Of a stretch of DNA of 47,260 nt, positions 33,589 to 42,211 are shown piece by piece. Position 1 is the first letter of the stretch. Each line of letters begins with the position of its first letter. The DNA is taken from the NCBI GenBank assembly GCA_017467895.1, contig JAFUKB010000026.1, positions 1 through 47,260 of the forward strand, given 5' to 3'. Position numbers and translations under genes: made by a program. The notes beneath the pieces are model-generated. The model saw only the letters and a program-made list of their open reading frames with translations, ran no database searches and was not told the DNA's origin. Source of the stretch: Clostridia bacterium (GTDB taxonomy: Bacteria; Bacillota; Clostridia; Christensenellales; UBA1242).

Positions 33589-34258
33589 TTTAAAAGAAAT
33601 AATAAAAGCAACCTTATTTGTTGCTGGTGAGGGCGTTGAAACAAAGGCTCTAAAAGAAAAGTTAGAACTTTCTGACAAAAAATTTAATGATGTACTAAAC
33701 GAAATAAGGCAAGAACTTTCAGGTGACAGTGGTATTATGCTGATTGAATTTAAAAACAAAATTCAACTATGCACCAACCAAAAATATGTCGAAATCGTAA
33801 GTGATATATTAAACTCAATTCGAGAAAGGGCGTTAACAAAAGCAACATTAGAAACTGTTGCAATAATTGCATATAAGCAACCAATAACCAAACTTGAAAT
33901 TGAGGAAATTCGCAACACTCGCTCGGCAGATTACGCAGTGCAAATGTTGCTTGATAACAATTTAATTGAGGTCGTTGGCAGAAAAGACGCGGTTGGTAAG
34001 CCGTTTTTATATGGTACGACCGACGAGTTTTTAAAGAGGTTTAACTTAAAAGATATTAATGAACTTCCTGCATATGAAGATTTACTTGAACGAATTAAAC
34101 TTATTAGGGCTGAAACAGAGGTGCAACACGAAACCGATGCATTATATACAGAGCATCAAATTTCTCAAGAGGAAATTGTTCCTGAATTTTTAAAAGGCGA
34201 GGATATTCAAACAATTGAAAGCGACGAGCCGTTGCCAGATGTTGTTCGGGTTGATTAA
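33581..34258 (+). CDS. scpB: Segregation and condensation protein B
   Basis: Winged-helix dimer that bridges the ScpA kleisin. The 225 residues include the typical LKEIIKATLFVAGEGVETKAL start, ALTKATLETVAIIAYKQPITKLEIEEIRN (about 84-112), and VVGRKDAVGKPFLYGTTDEFLKRFNL. It has a long acidic C-terminal tail. Overlaps scpA, hence coupled. Confidence 0.95.
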   Translation: MNNLKEIIKATLFVAGEGVETKALKEKLELSDKKFNDVLNEIRQELSGDSGIMLIEFKNKIQLCTNQKYVEIVSDILNSIRERALTKATLETVAIIAYKQPITKLEIEEIRNTRSADYAVQMLLDNNLIEVVGRKDAVGKPFLYGTTDEFLKRFNLKDINELPAYEDLLERIKLIRAETEVQHETDALYTEHQISQEEIVPEFLKGEDIQTIESDEPLPDVVRVD

Positions 34259-34309
34259 AAAAGTACATACTTCAAGAATATATTTTTCATATTAAAACAC
34301 AATAATAGT

Positions 34310-34870
34310 ATGCAAATAGTTTGGCATGTTGTTATTGTGTTTTTTTTGCTTTTGCTTATTGTTCCAATATTTGCCAAGGTGTATGCTTGTTTTGATGTTT
34401 TCGGCAATATTGGTGCAGTGTCTTTATATGTATTCTTCATTAAAATTATTGCTTATAAAGTTAGGATAAGTGATGGGAAATTAATATTTTTCACTGAAAA
34501 GAATAAAAAAGAGGTGGAAGTTCAAGTTTCTCAAAAGCAATTAAGATTCTTAGAGCAATTTGGCGTTCAAATGAAGGAAAAGACCATTATTAAAAACATT
34601 AATGTTTATTCTCGCATTGGTATGCAAGATGCATTTGCAACAGCCATGTTGTCAGGTGCTATTAATGTTGCAATCTCTAGTGTTATGGGTTTCATAAAAA
34701 ATTCTAAAAAATCAGCAAAAATGACACTAGTTAATATTCCAGAATTTAATGGAAGGTTTTTGACGATGTCTTTGCAGGTTACTGGTTTTATAACTTTGGT
34801 TGATATCCTTTATGCCATTGTTATGTCGTTTATAATTATTAAAAGGAGCGAAAAATATGAAAGAATTTAA
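34310..34870 (+). CDS. DUF2953 family membrane protein (YtfI-like)
   Basis: A 186-residue protein with an N-terminal membrane helix (VVIVFFLLLLIVPIFAKVYAC), a strand-rich middle (FIKIIAYKVRISDGKLIFF), the segment YSRIGMQDAFATAMLSGAI typical of DUF2953, and a C-terminal hydrophobic helix. Its end overlaps gerW by 14 nt. In B. subtilis the DUF2953 gene ytfI is likewise next to ytfJ (gerW), so a role in sporulation or germination is likely but unproven. No clear ribosome binding site precedes its ATG. Confidence 0.78.
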   Translation: MQIVWHVVIVFFLLLLIVPIFAKVYACFDVFGNIGAVSLYVFFIKIIAYKVRISDGKLIFFTEKNKKEVEVQVSQKQLRFLEQFGVQMKEKTIIKNINVYSRIGMQDAFATAMLSGAINVAISSVMGFIKNSKKSAKMTLVNIPEFNGRFLTMSLQVTGFITLVDILYAIVMSFIIIKRSEKYERI

Positions 34871-35261
34871 CAAAACTTCAAACATAGATGACTTAATCAA
34901 AATTTCATTAGATAGAGTTAAAGCGCTTATGGAAACAAACACCATTGTTGGAGAGGCAATAAAGGTGGATGCAGAAACATCGGTTATTCCAATTTCAAAA
35001 GCAAGTGTTGGCTTTGTTGTTGGTGGTGGCGAGTATGCAGATAAATCTAATAGACGAGTTGCAAATCATTTTCCTATGGCAGGTGGCAGTGGCTGTGGTA
35101 TGAGTGTGTCGCCAGTTGGATTTATTGTTATAACTACTGATGATATAAAATTTATTGATATTGAAAATAAATCTGTGTATCAAACTGTGCTTAATATGAT
35201 TAATAAAATTATTGCAAAAATTGACTCAAATAAAGAGGAAAACAATGAGGGCAAAAAATAG
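34857..35261 (+). CDS. gerW: GerW family sporulation protein (YtfJ)
   Basis: The 134 residues carry the family pattern: IDDLIKISLDRVKALMETNTIVGEAI at the start, IPISKASVGFVVGGGEY, the Gly-rich GGSGCGMSVSPVGFIVI and a KFIDI strand. In Bacillus GerW is made in the forespore and needed for proper germination and lytic enzyme action. AAAGGAG precedes the ATG. It lies between the DUF2953 protein and a carboxypeptidase and overlaps both. Confidence 0.92.
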   Translation: MKEFNKTSNIDDLIKISLDRVKALMETNTIVGEAIKVDAETSVIPISKASVGFVVGGGEYADKSNRRVANHFPMAGGSGCGMSVSPVGFIVITTDDIKFIDIENKSVYQTVLNMINKIIAKIDSNKEENNEGKK

Positions 35262-36387
35262 GTATCTAATTCTAATCGTTTTTTTGTGTATTGCATGTTG
35301 TTTGGTGTTGTTTCCTCAAAAGCCAAAAGTAACGGCTTTGGCAGAAATGACTTCTTCGGCAAGGGCAATGTGCGTTATTGAATCTGGTAGTTCGCGAAAA
35401 CTTTATGCTAAAAATGAAAATCAAAAACTGCCCATGGCATCTACAACCAAAATAGTCACGGCATTAACAGTGCTAGACAACTGTGAGAATATTGATAAAG
35501 AGTTTGAAATAGATAAACGCGCAGTTGGTATTGAAGGTACAAGCGTCTATTTAAAGCAAGGCGAAGTTATGACGGTAAGAGAATTGTTATATGGTATGAT
35601 GTTGCCATCTGGCAATGATGCAGCAACCGCGCTTGCATATTATGTTGGCGGGGATATTGACACCTTTTGCGACATGATGAAACAAACCGCAGAGAAGTGT
35701 GGAGCATATAATTCTTCCTTTGATAATCCTCATGGATTGGATTCAAATAGTCATTATACAACGGCATACGATTTGGCGTTAATAACAAGTGTTGCACTTA
35801 AAAATGAAATATTTAAAGAAATTGTAACAACAAAATCAACAAGGATTCGTGGCACAAGTGAGGGGACTTATAGGTATCTTAAAAATAAAAATCGATTGCT
35901 TAATACCCTTGATGGGTGTATTGGTGTAAAAACCGGTTACACTGGCGATGCTGGTCGTTGTTTGGTTACTGCGTGTGAGCGCGATGAGTTTCAAACAGTG
36001 AGTGTTGTTTTAAATTGCGGGCCAATGTTTGAGGAAAGCGAAAAACTGTTAAATAGTGTATATGAAAACTATGAACTATATACCGTGTTGCCATCTTATA
36101 AAACAATAAGAAGAGTTGCAGTTGTTGAAGGAAGAGCACAAAATGTGAAAACATTTACACAAAAAGGGTTTGAATATCCATTAACAAAAGAAGAACTTTC
36201 TCGTTTAAAATATGTTTATGACTTACCTAAAGCAATAAACGCGCCAGTTAATAAGGGTGAAGTTGTTGGTAAATTAGAGATATATTTAGACAATTACTTG
36301 CTATTTTCTGAAAAAATCTATACTATGGATAGTGTAAAGAAAATTGGAGTATGGAGTAGTATTCAAGATATTATTTCAGAGTGGTAA
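35245..36387 (+). CDS. Second D-alanyl-D-alanine carboxypeptidase (PBP5 family, DacB/DacF-like)
   Basis: Secreted penicillin-binding protein of 380 residues. It has a signal peptide (YLILIVFLCIACCLVLF), SxxK in MASTTKIV (about 64-71), SxN in PSGNDAA (about 124-130), KTG in GVKTGYTG (about 228-235), and the C-terminal PBP5 domain. GAGG precedes ATG 35245, which lies inside the gerW end; the frame continues further up without a better start. With the gene at 30711 the window encodes two such enzymes, both beside sporulation genes, which fits roles in cortex versus vegetative wall. Confidence 0.9.
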   Translation: MRAKNRYLILIVFLCIACCLVLFPQKPKVTALAEMTSSARAMCVIESGSSRKLYAKNENQKLPMASTTKIVTALTVLDNCENIDKEFEIDKRAVGIEGTSVYLKQGEVMTVRELLYGMMLPSGNDAATALAYYVGGDIDTFCDMMKQTAEKCGAYNSSFDNPHGLDSNSHYTTAYDLALITSVALKNEIFKEIVTTKSTRIRGTSEGTYRYLKNKNRLLNTLDGCIGVKTGYTGDAGRCLVTACERDEFQTVSVVLNCGPMFEESEKLLNSVYENYELYTVLPSYKTIRRVAVVEGRAQNVKTFTQKGFEYPLTKEELSRLKYVYDLPKAINAPVNKGEVVGKLEIYLDNYLLFSEKIYTMDSVKKIGVWSSIQDIISEW

Positions 36388-36388
36388 A

Positions 36389-37099
36389 ATGAGGATAAAT
36401 AAATTTCTTGCACTATGTGGTGTTGGGTCTAGAAGAAAGGTTGAAGAATATATTTTGAGCGGTGAGGTTTGTGTTAATGGCAAAATTGTTACACAACTGG
36501 CGACCGATGTTAATATAAAAAAAGATAAGGTTACTCACAATGGGGTAGCCGTTTCTTTGCCTAATAAATATGTTTATTATAAGTTTAATAAGCCTAAAGG
36601 TTACATTTGCTCGGCAAACGATGAAAAGGGTAGAAAAACCATATTTGACATCGTTAAAACAAACGAAAGGCTATTTTCAGTTGGCAGGTTAGATTATAAC
36701 AGTGAGGGCTTGCTTATTTTAACAAATGACGGCGACTTTTCGAATAAACTAACACACCCATCAAATCATGTAAATAAAGAATATATTGTTACAGTGGAGG
36801 GGCAAATAACCGAGGGGGAACTTGCGGTTATGCGCGCTGGTGTAGTAGAAAATGGTGTAAGAATGCCTAAAGCAAAAGTTGAACTTTTGGGTGTTAAAAA
36901 TAAAATCTCTAGATTGTCGGTTGTTATTGATGAAGGTCAAAACAGGCAAATTAGGCGTATGTTTGAAGCAATAGGCAAAAATGTTGTGTTGCTTAAGCGG
37001 GTAAGAATTGGCGGATTAAAACTTGGCGGTCTTGAAAGGGGAAAATATAGACCGCTTACAGAGAAAGAACTTTTCAGTATATTTGAGGCAAATAAATGA
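36389..37099 (+). CDS. rluB: 23S rRNA pseudouridine synthase, RluB/RsuA family
   Basis: Pseudouridine synthase of 236 residues with an N-terminal S4 domain (MRINKFLALCGVGSRRKVEEYI), the catalytic motif GRLDYNSEGLL (about 105-115, catalytic Asp) and the C-terminal NRQIRRMFEAIG block. Starts one base after the carboxypeptidase stop. RluB modifies U2605 (E. coli numbering) of 23S rRNA; RsuA-type specificity cannot be excluded. Its stop overlaps the next gene by ATGA. Confidence 0.9.
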   Translation: MRINKFLALCGVGSRRKVEEYILSGEVCVNGKIVTQLATDVNIKKDKVTHNGVAVSLPNKYVYYKFNKPKGYICSANDEKGRKTIFDIVKTNERLFSVGRLDYNSEGLLILTNDGDFSNKLTHPSNHVNKEYIVTVEGQITEGELAVMRAGVVENGVRMPKAKVELLGVKNKISRLSVVIDEGQNRQIRRMFEAIGKNVVLLKRVRIGGLKLGGLERGKYRPLTEKELFSIFEANK

Positions 37100-38307
37100 G
37101 GGTTGCTGTAATTGGTGGTGGCGCAAGTGGGCTTATAGCCGCCGGTTTTTGTGCGCAAAATGGTCATGCGGTAGATTTGTTTGAGGTAAACGAAAAGTTA
37201 GGGAAAAAGTTGTTTATAACCGGCAAAGGAAGGTGTAATGTTGTAAATGCTTGTGAGCCAAATGAGGTTATAAATAATGTGGTAAATAATTCAAAATTTT
37301 TATATAGTGCATTAAACTCATTTACAAGTCAAGATGCTATGGCGTTTTTTGAAAACATGGGTGTTTCATTAAAAATTGAAAGAGGGAATAGAGTATTTCC
37401 TGTTAGCGATAAATCCAGTGATATTATTAAGGCATTAGAAAGGTTTAACAAACAAAATGGTGTAAATATTCATTTAAACCATAAGGTTTTATCAATAGAA
37501 AAAACTAATGGGGTTTTTAATATTGCAACAAATTGCGGTGTGTATAATACATATGACGCCACAATATGTTGTACTGGTGGTGTAACATATTCGGCAACTG
37601 GCTCGCATGGTGATGGTTATCAATTTGCAAAAAAATTCGGTCATTCAATAACTGAAGTTGTTCCGGGACTTGTACCAATTTTGTTAAATGACCATTACAT
37701 AAAAACACTTGAAGGTGTTAGTTTAAAAAATGTTAAATTGGTGGCGTTGCACAGCAATAAGTTATTTAAAGAGTTCTTCGGAGAAATGCTATTTACTTCA
37801 AAAGGTATAAGTGGTCCTATTGTTTTATCGATGAGTTCTTATATAAATAGGCTTACCAATATTGACTTATATATTGATTTTAAACCAGCATTAACATATG
37901 AGCAATTATTAAGGCGAATAGAAAGAGACATTGACGAGTTAGGCAATAAACAAGTAAGTAGTTTAATTGCAGGATTGTTGCCAAGAGCACTAATTGAGCC
38001 ATTTTTAGAAGCGATTAACATTATGCCAACTTTTAAAGCAAAGTCTTTAAATTCCAAACAAATTCAACAAATTGCTTTGGCTTTAAAAAGGTTTGATTTA
38101 AAATATAAATCGGTTGATTCACTAGATTTTGGCATAATTACCTCTGGGGGAATTAAAGTGGGAGAAATTAACCCTAAAACAATGGAGAGTAAACTGGTAA
38201 AAGGCTTATATTTTGCGGGTGAGGTGTTAGATGTTGATGCGTTGACGGGCGGTTTTAATTTGCAGATAGCATTTTCCACTGGCTATGTTGCGGGCACAAG
38301 CATATAA
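37096..38307 (+). CDS. HI0933-family NAD(P)/FAD-dependent flavoprotein
   Basis: The 403 residues begin with the dinucleotide-binding motif GGGASGL (about 7-13), followed by the family-specific LGKKLFITGKGRCNVVNAC and FFGEMLFTSKGISGPIVLS, and end with the FAD-binding block YFAGEVLDVDALTGGFNLQIAFSTG (split, about 376-400). Family members include YtfP/YhiN-like proteins and BaiN; the true substrate is generally unknown. Translationally coupled to rluB and followed by cmk, a frequent order in Clostridia. Confidence 0.88.
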   Translation: MRVAVIGGGASGLIAAGFCAQNGHAVDLFEVNEKLGKKLFITGKGRCNVVNACEPNEVINNVVNNSKFLYSALNSFTSQDAMAFFENMGVSLKIERGNRVFPVSDKSSDIIKALERFNKQNGVNIHLNHKVLSIEKTNGVFNIATNCGVYNTYDATICCTGGVTYSATGSHGDGYQFAKKFGHSITEVVPGLVPILLNDHYIKTLEGVSLKNVKLVALHSNKLFKEFFGEMLFTSKGISGPIVLSMSSYINRLTNIDLYIDFKPALTYEQLLRRIERDIDELGNKQVSSLIAGLLPRALIEPFLEAINIMPTFKAKSLNSKQIQQIALALKRFDLKYKSVDSLDFGIITSGGIKVGEINPKTMESKLVKGLYFAGEVLDVDALTGGFNLQIAFSTGYVAGTSI

Positions 38308-38332
38308 CAAATATAATTGGAGGACAACGATT

Positions 38333-38986
38333 ATGATTATTACTCTTGATGGGCAGTCGGGAACAGGAAAAAGCACGCTTGCCACATTAATTGCACAAAA
38401 GTTGGGTTTTAAATGCCTAAACACAGGCATGATTTATCGTGCCTTGACGCATTATTTATATAGTAATGGAATTTTGCCTGAATCCATTGAAGAGAGGGGG
38501 CATTGTCTAAATGATATAGATATTGAGATTTTATTTAAGGATAACAACCAGTTTGTTATAATTAATAAACTAGATTGCACTCCATATGTTTCTTCTCCTG
38601 AGGTGCAAAAATATGTATCAGTGTACTCCCAAATTTTAGAATTAAGAGAAAAGGTAACCCGCATTCAGCGTGCTTTTGCGTTGGAAAATGATATTGTAAT
38701 TGAAGGGCGAGATATTGGTACACATGTTTTTCCTAATGCTGATTATAAATTTTTTATTACATGTGATATCAGGGTTAGGGCGCAAAGGCGCTTGGAGGAT
38801 TTAAAACAATCAGGTCAAAACATAACACTTGAACAGGTTATTCAGTCATTAAAAACTAGAGATATGCTTGATTCAACGCGAGTTTTTAGCCCTTTAAAAA
38901 GAGCAGACGATGCTATTGACATAGATACATCAAATAGCACAATAGAACAAAGCGTAGAACAAATTTTGAGTTATATTGGTAATTAG
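38333..38986 (+). CDS. cmk: Cytidylate kinase
   Basis: Phosphorylates CMP and dCMP. The 217 residues have the P-loop DGQSGTGKST (about 6-15), the NMP-binding segment LNTGMIYRALTHYLY and the lid-region motif IVIEGRDIGTHVFP (about 122-135) followed by RVRAQRRLEDL. GGAGGA lies 8 nt before the ATG. The cmk-plsC-S1 order is typical of Clostridia, though ispH, often between plsC and the S1 gene, is missing. Confidence 0.95.
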   Translation: MIITLDGQSGTGKSTLATLIAQKLGFKCLNTGMIYRALTHYLYSNGILPESIEERGHCLNDIDIEILFKDNNQFVIINKLDCTPYVSSPEVQKYVSVYSQILELREKVTRIQRAFALENDIVIEGRDIGTHVFPNADYKFFITCDIRVRAQRRLEDLKQSGQNITLEQVIQSLKTRDMLDSTRVFSPLKRADDAIDIDTSNSTIEQSVEQILSYIGN

Positions 38987-38994
38987 GAGTTTTT

Positions 38995-39567
38995 ATGATA
39001 TTTTGGCTTATAAAAATTATAACATTTATTCCTTTTATCTTGTTGTTTCCTTGCCGTTTGGTTAATAAAAAAAAGATTCCAAAGGGTAAGGCAATTTTGG
39101 TATGTAATCATAGAAGTAACATAGATTATATCTATTTGTTTACACATATTGGTCGCAAACAGTTTGTGCTGGCAAAGCAAGAACTGTTTAAAAATAAATT
39201 TGTTGGTGGTTTTTTTAAAAAATGTGGTGGAGTGCCAGTTGACAGAAATAATATTTCTTTGTCAACCATTAAGTCGTGCGTTAAAATTTTGAAAGATGAA
39301 AAGTTGTTAACAATCTTTCCTGAAGGCACAAGAAACAAAACAGGCGAAGATTTGCTTGAGTTCAAAGCAGGTGCAAGTGTGTTCGCAGTAAAAACTGGTG
39401 CTCCGATTGTCCCAATGTATATTAAAAAAAAGCCTCGTTTTTTCGGTTTTAATAAGGTTGTTATTGGAGAACCAATCTACTTTGACGAATCTTTTAAAGG
39501 CGAAGAGGGAATGCTGAGAGCAAATGAAATTATTAGACAAAAAATGCTTGAACTAAAGGACAAATAA
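38995..39567 (+). CDS. plsC: 1-acyl-sn-glycerol-3-phosphate acyltransferase
   Basis: Adds the second acyl chain to make phosphatidate, the substrate of CdsA. The 190 residues have an N-terminal hydrophobic segment (WLIKIITFIPFILLFPC), the acyltransferase H-x4-D motif NHRSNID (about 41-47) and FPEGTRNKTG (about 104-113), then APIVPMYIKK. TAGGAG precedes the ATG. Confidence 0.93.
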   Translation: MIFWLIKIITFIPFILLFPCRLVNKKKIPKGKAILVCNHRSNIDYIYLFTHIGRKQFVLAKQELFKNKFVGGFFKKCGGVPVDRNNISLSTIKSCVKILKDEKLLTIFPEGTRNKTGEDLLEFKAGASVFAVKTGAPIVPMYIKKKPRFFGFNKVVIGEPIYFDESFKGEEGMLRANEIIRQKMLELKDK

Positions 39568-39636
39568 CTCGTTTTGCTGAAATTGATAGACAAAACAAAT
39601 TTTAATTTGATAAAATACTAGTTAAATGGAGAAATT

Positions 39637-40671
39637 ATGGAAGATAATGTAAAATTTAATATGGACTCTATATCAGAGACATTTGCTAATTACAAAAAAA
39701 ACAGCATTTATGATGGAATTGTTATTGCAAAGCGCGATGACGGTGTGGTGTTTAACATTGGAGGAAAATCTGATTCATTTATTTCAAAATTTGACTTTAA
39801 AAATTTTGATGATGTAAAAATCGGCGACAGGTTTAAAGTTCTTGTTTTGGGCACAAAAAATGAAGAGGGCATGATCGAGGTGTCTAAATCTCAAGCCGAA
39901 GAAATTATTATTGGTTCGCAAAAAGCCGAAGCGTTAAAGGTTGGGTCAACCTTTACTTTTGTTGTTAATGGCTTTAATGATTATGGTTTGTCAAGCAAGA
40001 TGGGCGATTATAAGGTTTTGGTTCCAAAAGAACAAGTTGAGGCAAAGGTGCATCACTTGGGGTACTATAAATCAAAACAAGTTGAAGCCATTGTTCTTGA
40101 AATTAACCGGGATAGAAAAGAAATAGTTGCCTCAATTCGAATGCTTAAAGAGCAAATTAAGGAAAATGCGGAAAATTTGTTTTGGAGCGCTGCGTTTGTT
40201 GGGAAAAAAGTCGATGGCAAGGTTATAAAACTCATGCCATACGGCGCTTTTGTTGATGTAAATGGCGTTGATGCTTTCTTGCATATTAGCGATATAAGTT
40301 ATAAAAGAATCAACTCTCCAGAAGAAGTTATTAAAGTTGGCGAGACTTATGAGTTTAGAATAGTTAAGTTAGACCCTGAGAACAAAAAGGTTTCTGTTGG
40401 TTTAAAACAAAATAACCAAGACCCAAGAATTGTTGTAATAAAAGAACTTAAGTTTAGTGAAGTTTACGAGGGTGAGGTTGTTAAAATCCTTGCATTTGGC
40501 GCAATTATACAATTAGATAATGGTGCACAAGGATTATTGCATGTTTCAGATGCAACTGAAAAAAATGACCGTCGCATTTACGAAATTGTAAAACTTGGCG
40601 ACAGGGTTAAAGTTGGTGTAAAATATATTTCTGAAGATAACACAAAGGTTAACTTTAGGTTATATAACTAA
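39637..40671 (+). CDS. rpsA: S1 RNA-binding domain protein, ribosomal protein S1-like
   Basis: The 344 residues hold four S1 domains, at about 18-85, 95-165, 185-255 and 275-342. The third is best conserved, with KVIKLMPYGAFVDVNGVDAFLHISDIS. The first two are more degenerate. Firmicutes S1 homologues with four domains bind mRNA but are not always stable ribosome components. Gene order (cmk, plsC, then this gene) supports the S1-type identity. A possible promoter is TAGACA (39587-39592) and TAAAAT (39611-39616), 18 nt apart; TGGAG precedes the ATG. Confidence 0.88.
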   Translation: MEDNVKFNMDSISETFANYKKNSIYDGIVIAKRDDGVVFNIGGKSDSFISKFDFKNFDDVKIGDRFKVLVLGTKNEEGMIEVSKSQAEEIIIGSQKAEALKVGSTFTFVVNGFNDYGLSSKMGDYKVLVPKEQVEAKVHHLGYYKSKQVEAIVLEINRDRKEIVASIRMLKEQIKENAENLFWSAAFVGKKVDGKVIKLMPYGAFVDVNGVDAFLHISDISYKRINSPEEVIKVGETYEFRIVKLDPENKKVSVGLKQNNQDPRIVVIKELKFSEVYEGEVVKILAFGAIIQLDNGAQGLLHVSDATEKNDRRIYEIVKLGDRVKVGVKYISEDNTKVNFRLYN

Positions 40672-40680
40672 TCTATTATT

Positions 40681-40745
40681 TAAGGCATTAATAAAGCAAA
40701 CATATTACAACAAATAGGGCATATAAGAATAAATATAATGCCTTA
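40681..40745. repeat. Perfect 10-bp inverted repeat flanking 45 nt, upstream of tRNA-Thr
   Basis: TAAGGCATTA (40681-40690) and TAATGCCTTA (40736-40745) are exact inverted copies. The right copy overlaps a consensus TATAAT (40734-40739) that would start transcription at about the tRNA 5' end. No good -35 is visible. A loose stem-loop in the S1-gene 3' end is the simplest reading. Confidence 0.35.
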
Positions 40746-40748
40746 TTT

Positions 40749-40824
40749 GCCACTGTGGCTCAGTAGGTAGAGCAATTGATTCGTAATCAATAGGTCGGCG
40801 GTTCGAGCCCGCCCAGTGGCTCCA
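40749..40824 (+). tRNA. tRNA-Thr, anticodon CGT
   Basis: Complete cloverleaf: acceptor GCCACTG with CAGTGGC, D arm GCTC/GAGC, anticodon stem ATTGA/TCAAT with loop TTCGTAA (anticodon CGT), T arm GGCGG-TTCGAGC-CCGCC, and encoded CCA at 40822-40824. Confidence 0.96.
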
Positions 40825-40830
40825 AAAAAA

Positions 40831-40858
40831 ACATAGGCGCTTTGCCTATGTTTTTTTT
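40831..40858. terminator. Bidirectional terminator after tRNA-Thr
   Basis: ACATAGGC (40831-40838) pairs with GCCTATGT (40844-40851). It is flanked by eight A on the left and eight T on the right, so it works for both the tRNA and the converging minus-strand gene. Confidence 0.85.
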
Positions 40859-40890
40859 AAGGGATTGGTTTTAGTAAAATTATAATAATT

Positions 40891-41334
40891 TTACTTTTTG
40901 CTCCAAACTTTATCTAAAATTGTGGTAGCAAGTGCTCCGAGCGCAATTATTGTAAGTAAGATTAATCCGATAGCAGGTGAAAAGCCTTCTGTTGCAAGCA
41001 TAATAATTGCTATAACTGCAAATAAAGCAAATATAGAAGCAGCAACTAATGTAATGATTTTTGAAACTTTAACAAATTTTTCTGATTTAATAACATTTGT
41101 TGCTCCAAGAATGTTTACAACTGCAAAGCCAAGCATTACGATTGATGCGAGCAAAATAAACAATGGTGAAGTATATAAGAGTACCATAGTAAATTCAGCA
41201 CCATCAAGGTAGCCTAAAGTCTCTAGCATTTGGTAGCCAGTAATTCTACCAGCAAACAATAATGCTAAGAAAATAAATGATAATACACCAACTGCTGCGG
41301 TGCAAATGTTTAAAATAAGTGATTTATTCTTCAT
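40891..41334 (-). CDS. Four-helix membrane protein of unknown function
   Basis: A 147-residue product with four hydrophobic segments (about 7-30, 50-80, 90-112 and 115-138) and few charged loops. It resembles many small uncharacterised integral membrane proteins of Clostridia; I do not recognise a family. ATG 41334 has GGAGA at proper spacing on the minus strand. The gene stands alone with a terminator just beyond its end. Confidence 0.75.
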   Translation of the reverse strand: MKNKSLILNICTAAVGVLSFIFLALLFAGRITGYQMLETLGYLDGAEFTMVLLYTSPLFILLASIVMLGFAVVNILGATNVIKSEKFVKVSKIITLVAASIFALFAVIAIIMLATEGFSPAIGLILLTIIALGALATTILDKVWSKK

Positions 41335-41436
41335 TAAATTTCTCCTTTTTTTCAATCCCTTATTAATATAAATATATAATACTTTTTACAATATATGCAA
41401 ATATTTTGTCGAAATATTTTGCAATATTGGCAATAT

Positions 41437-42174
41437 TTACAAAGCAAAACCCCCGTCAATTTGAATTGTTTGACCAGTTATATAGTTTGCATTATCACTT
41501 GCCAAAAACAATGCAAGTTGAGCAATTTCGTCTGGATTGGCAAACCTACCCAAAGGTATTTCTGATTTTAGTTGAGATAATTCTTCGGGAGAAAATTTTG
41601 ACATCATGTTTGTGTCCACAATTCCGGGAGCAATGCAGTTTACAGTTATTCCAGAATACGATAATTCTTTTGCCATTGCTTTGGTAAATGCAATTATTCC
41701 GCCTTTGCTTGCGGAATAGATGCTCTCATTAGAGGCTCCATATAACCCCCAAACCGAAGACATGTTAATTATTTTGCCATATTTGTTTTGCATCATGTGT
41801 TTGCAAACATATTTTGTACAATTTATTGTGCCAACAAGGTTGGTAGATATGGTTTTATTAATAGTTTGAATGTCCTCATCAATTAATAAATTGTAACTGC
41901 ATACACCAGCATTATTTATAAGAACATCAATATGCCCAAATGTGCTTATTGTTTCTTGTACTAATGCATTTACTTGGTCGTCTTTTGAAATGTCTGCCTT
42001 TACGCAAATGGCAGTATGCCCGTTTTGGCATAAACTATTTGCGAGTTCTTGTGCACTTTTATTAGAGTTGTTATATCCAATAACAACTCTATAGCCATTT
42101 TGGGCAAATAGAATTGCCATTGCTTTTCCAATTCCGTTTGATGCACCTGTAATTAAAACCACTTTAGAATTCAT
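41437..42174 (-). CDS. Short-chain dehydrogenase/reductase, FabG-like
   Basis: NAD(P)-dependent Rossmann-fold oxidoreductase of 245 residues. The cofactor motif TGASNGIG is at about 9-16, NNAG at about 86-89, and the catalytic Ser is in MSSVWG (about 138-139). The Y-x3-K pair is in YSASKGG (about 152-156), and the C-terminal GQTIQIDGGFAL is classic for the family. It may be a 3-oxoacyl-ACP reductase, but there are no other fatty-acid genes around it, so the substrate is open. ATG 42174 is chosen because its predicted promoter leaves no leader; the frame extends to 42201 across the promoter. Confidence 0.9.
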   Translation of the reverse strand: MNSKVVLITGASNGIGKAMAILFAQNGYRVVIGYNNSNKSAQELANSLCQNGHTAICVKADISKDDQVNALVQETISTFGHIDVLINNAGVCSYNLLIDEDIQTINKTISTNLVGTINCTKYVCKHMMQNKYGKIINMSSVWGLYGASNESIYSASKGGIIAFTKAMAKELSYSGITVNCIAPGIVDTNMMSKFSPEELSQLKSEIPLGRFANPDEIAQLALFLASDNANYITGQTIQIDGGFAL

Positions 42175-42181
42175 GTTTATG

Positions 42182-42211
42182 ATAATAACATAAAAAAACA
42201 AATATAATCAA
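42182..42211 (-). promoter_or_regulatory. Promoter of the dehydrogenase gene, placed for a leaderless transcript
   Basis: On the minus strand TTGATT (42211-42206) and TATTAT (42187-42182) are 18 nt apart. The ATG lies 7 nt after the -10, and no Shine-Dalgarno sequence is present. Confidence 0.55.
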
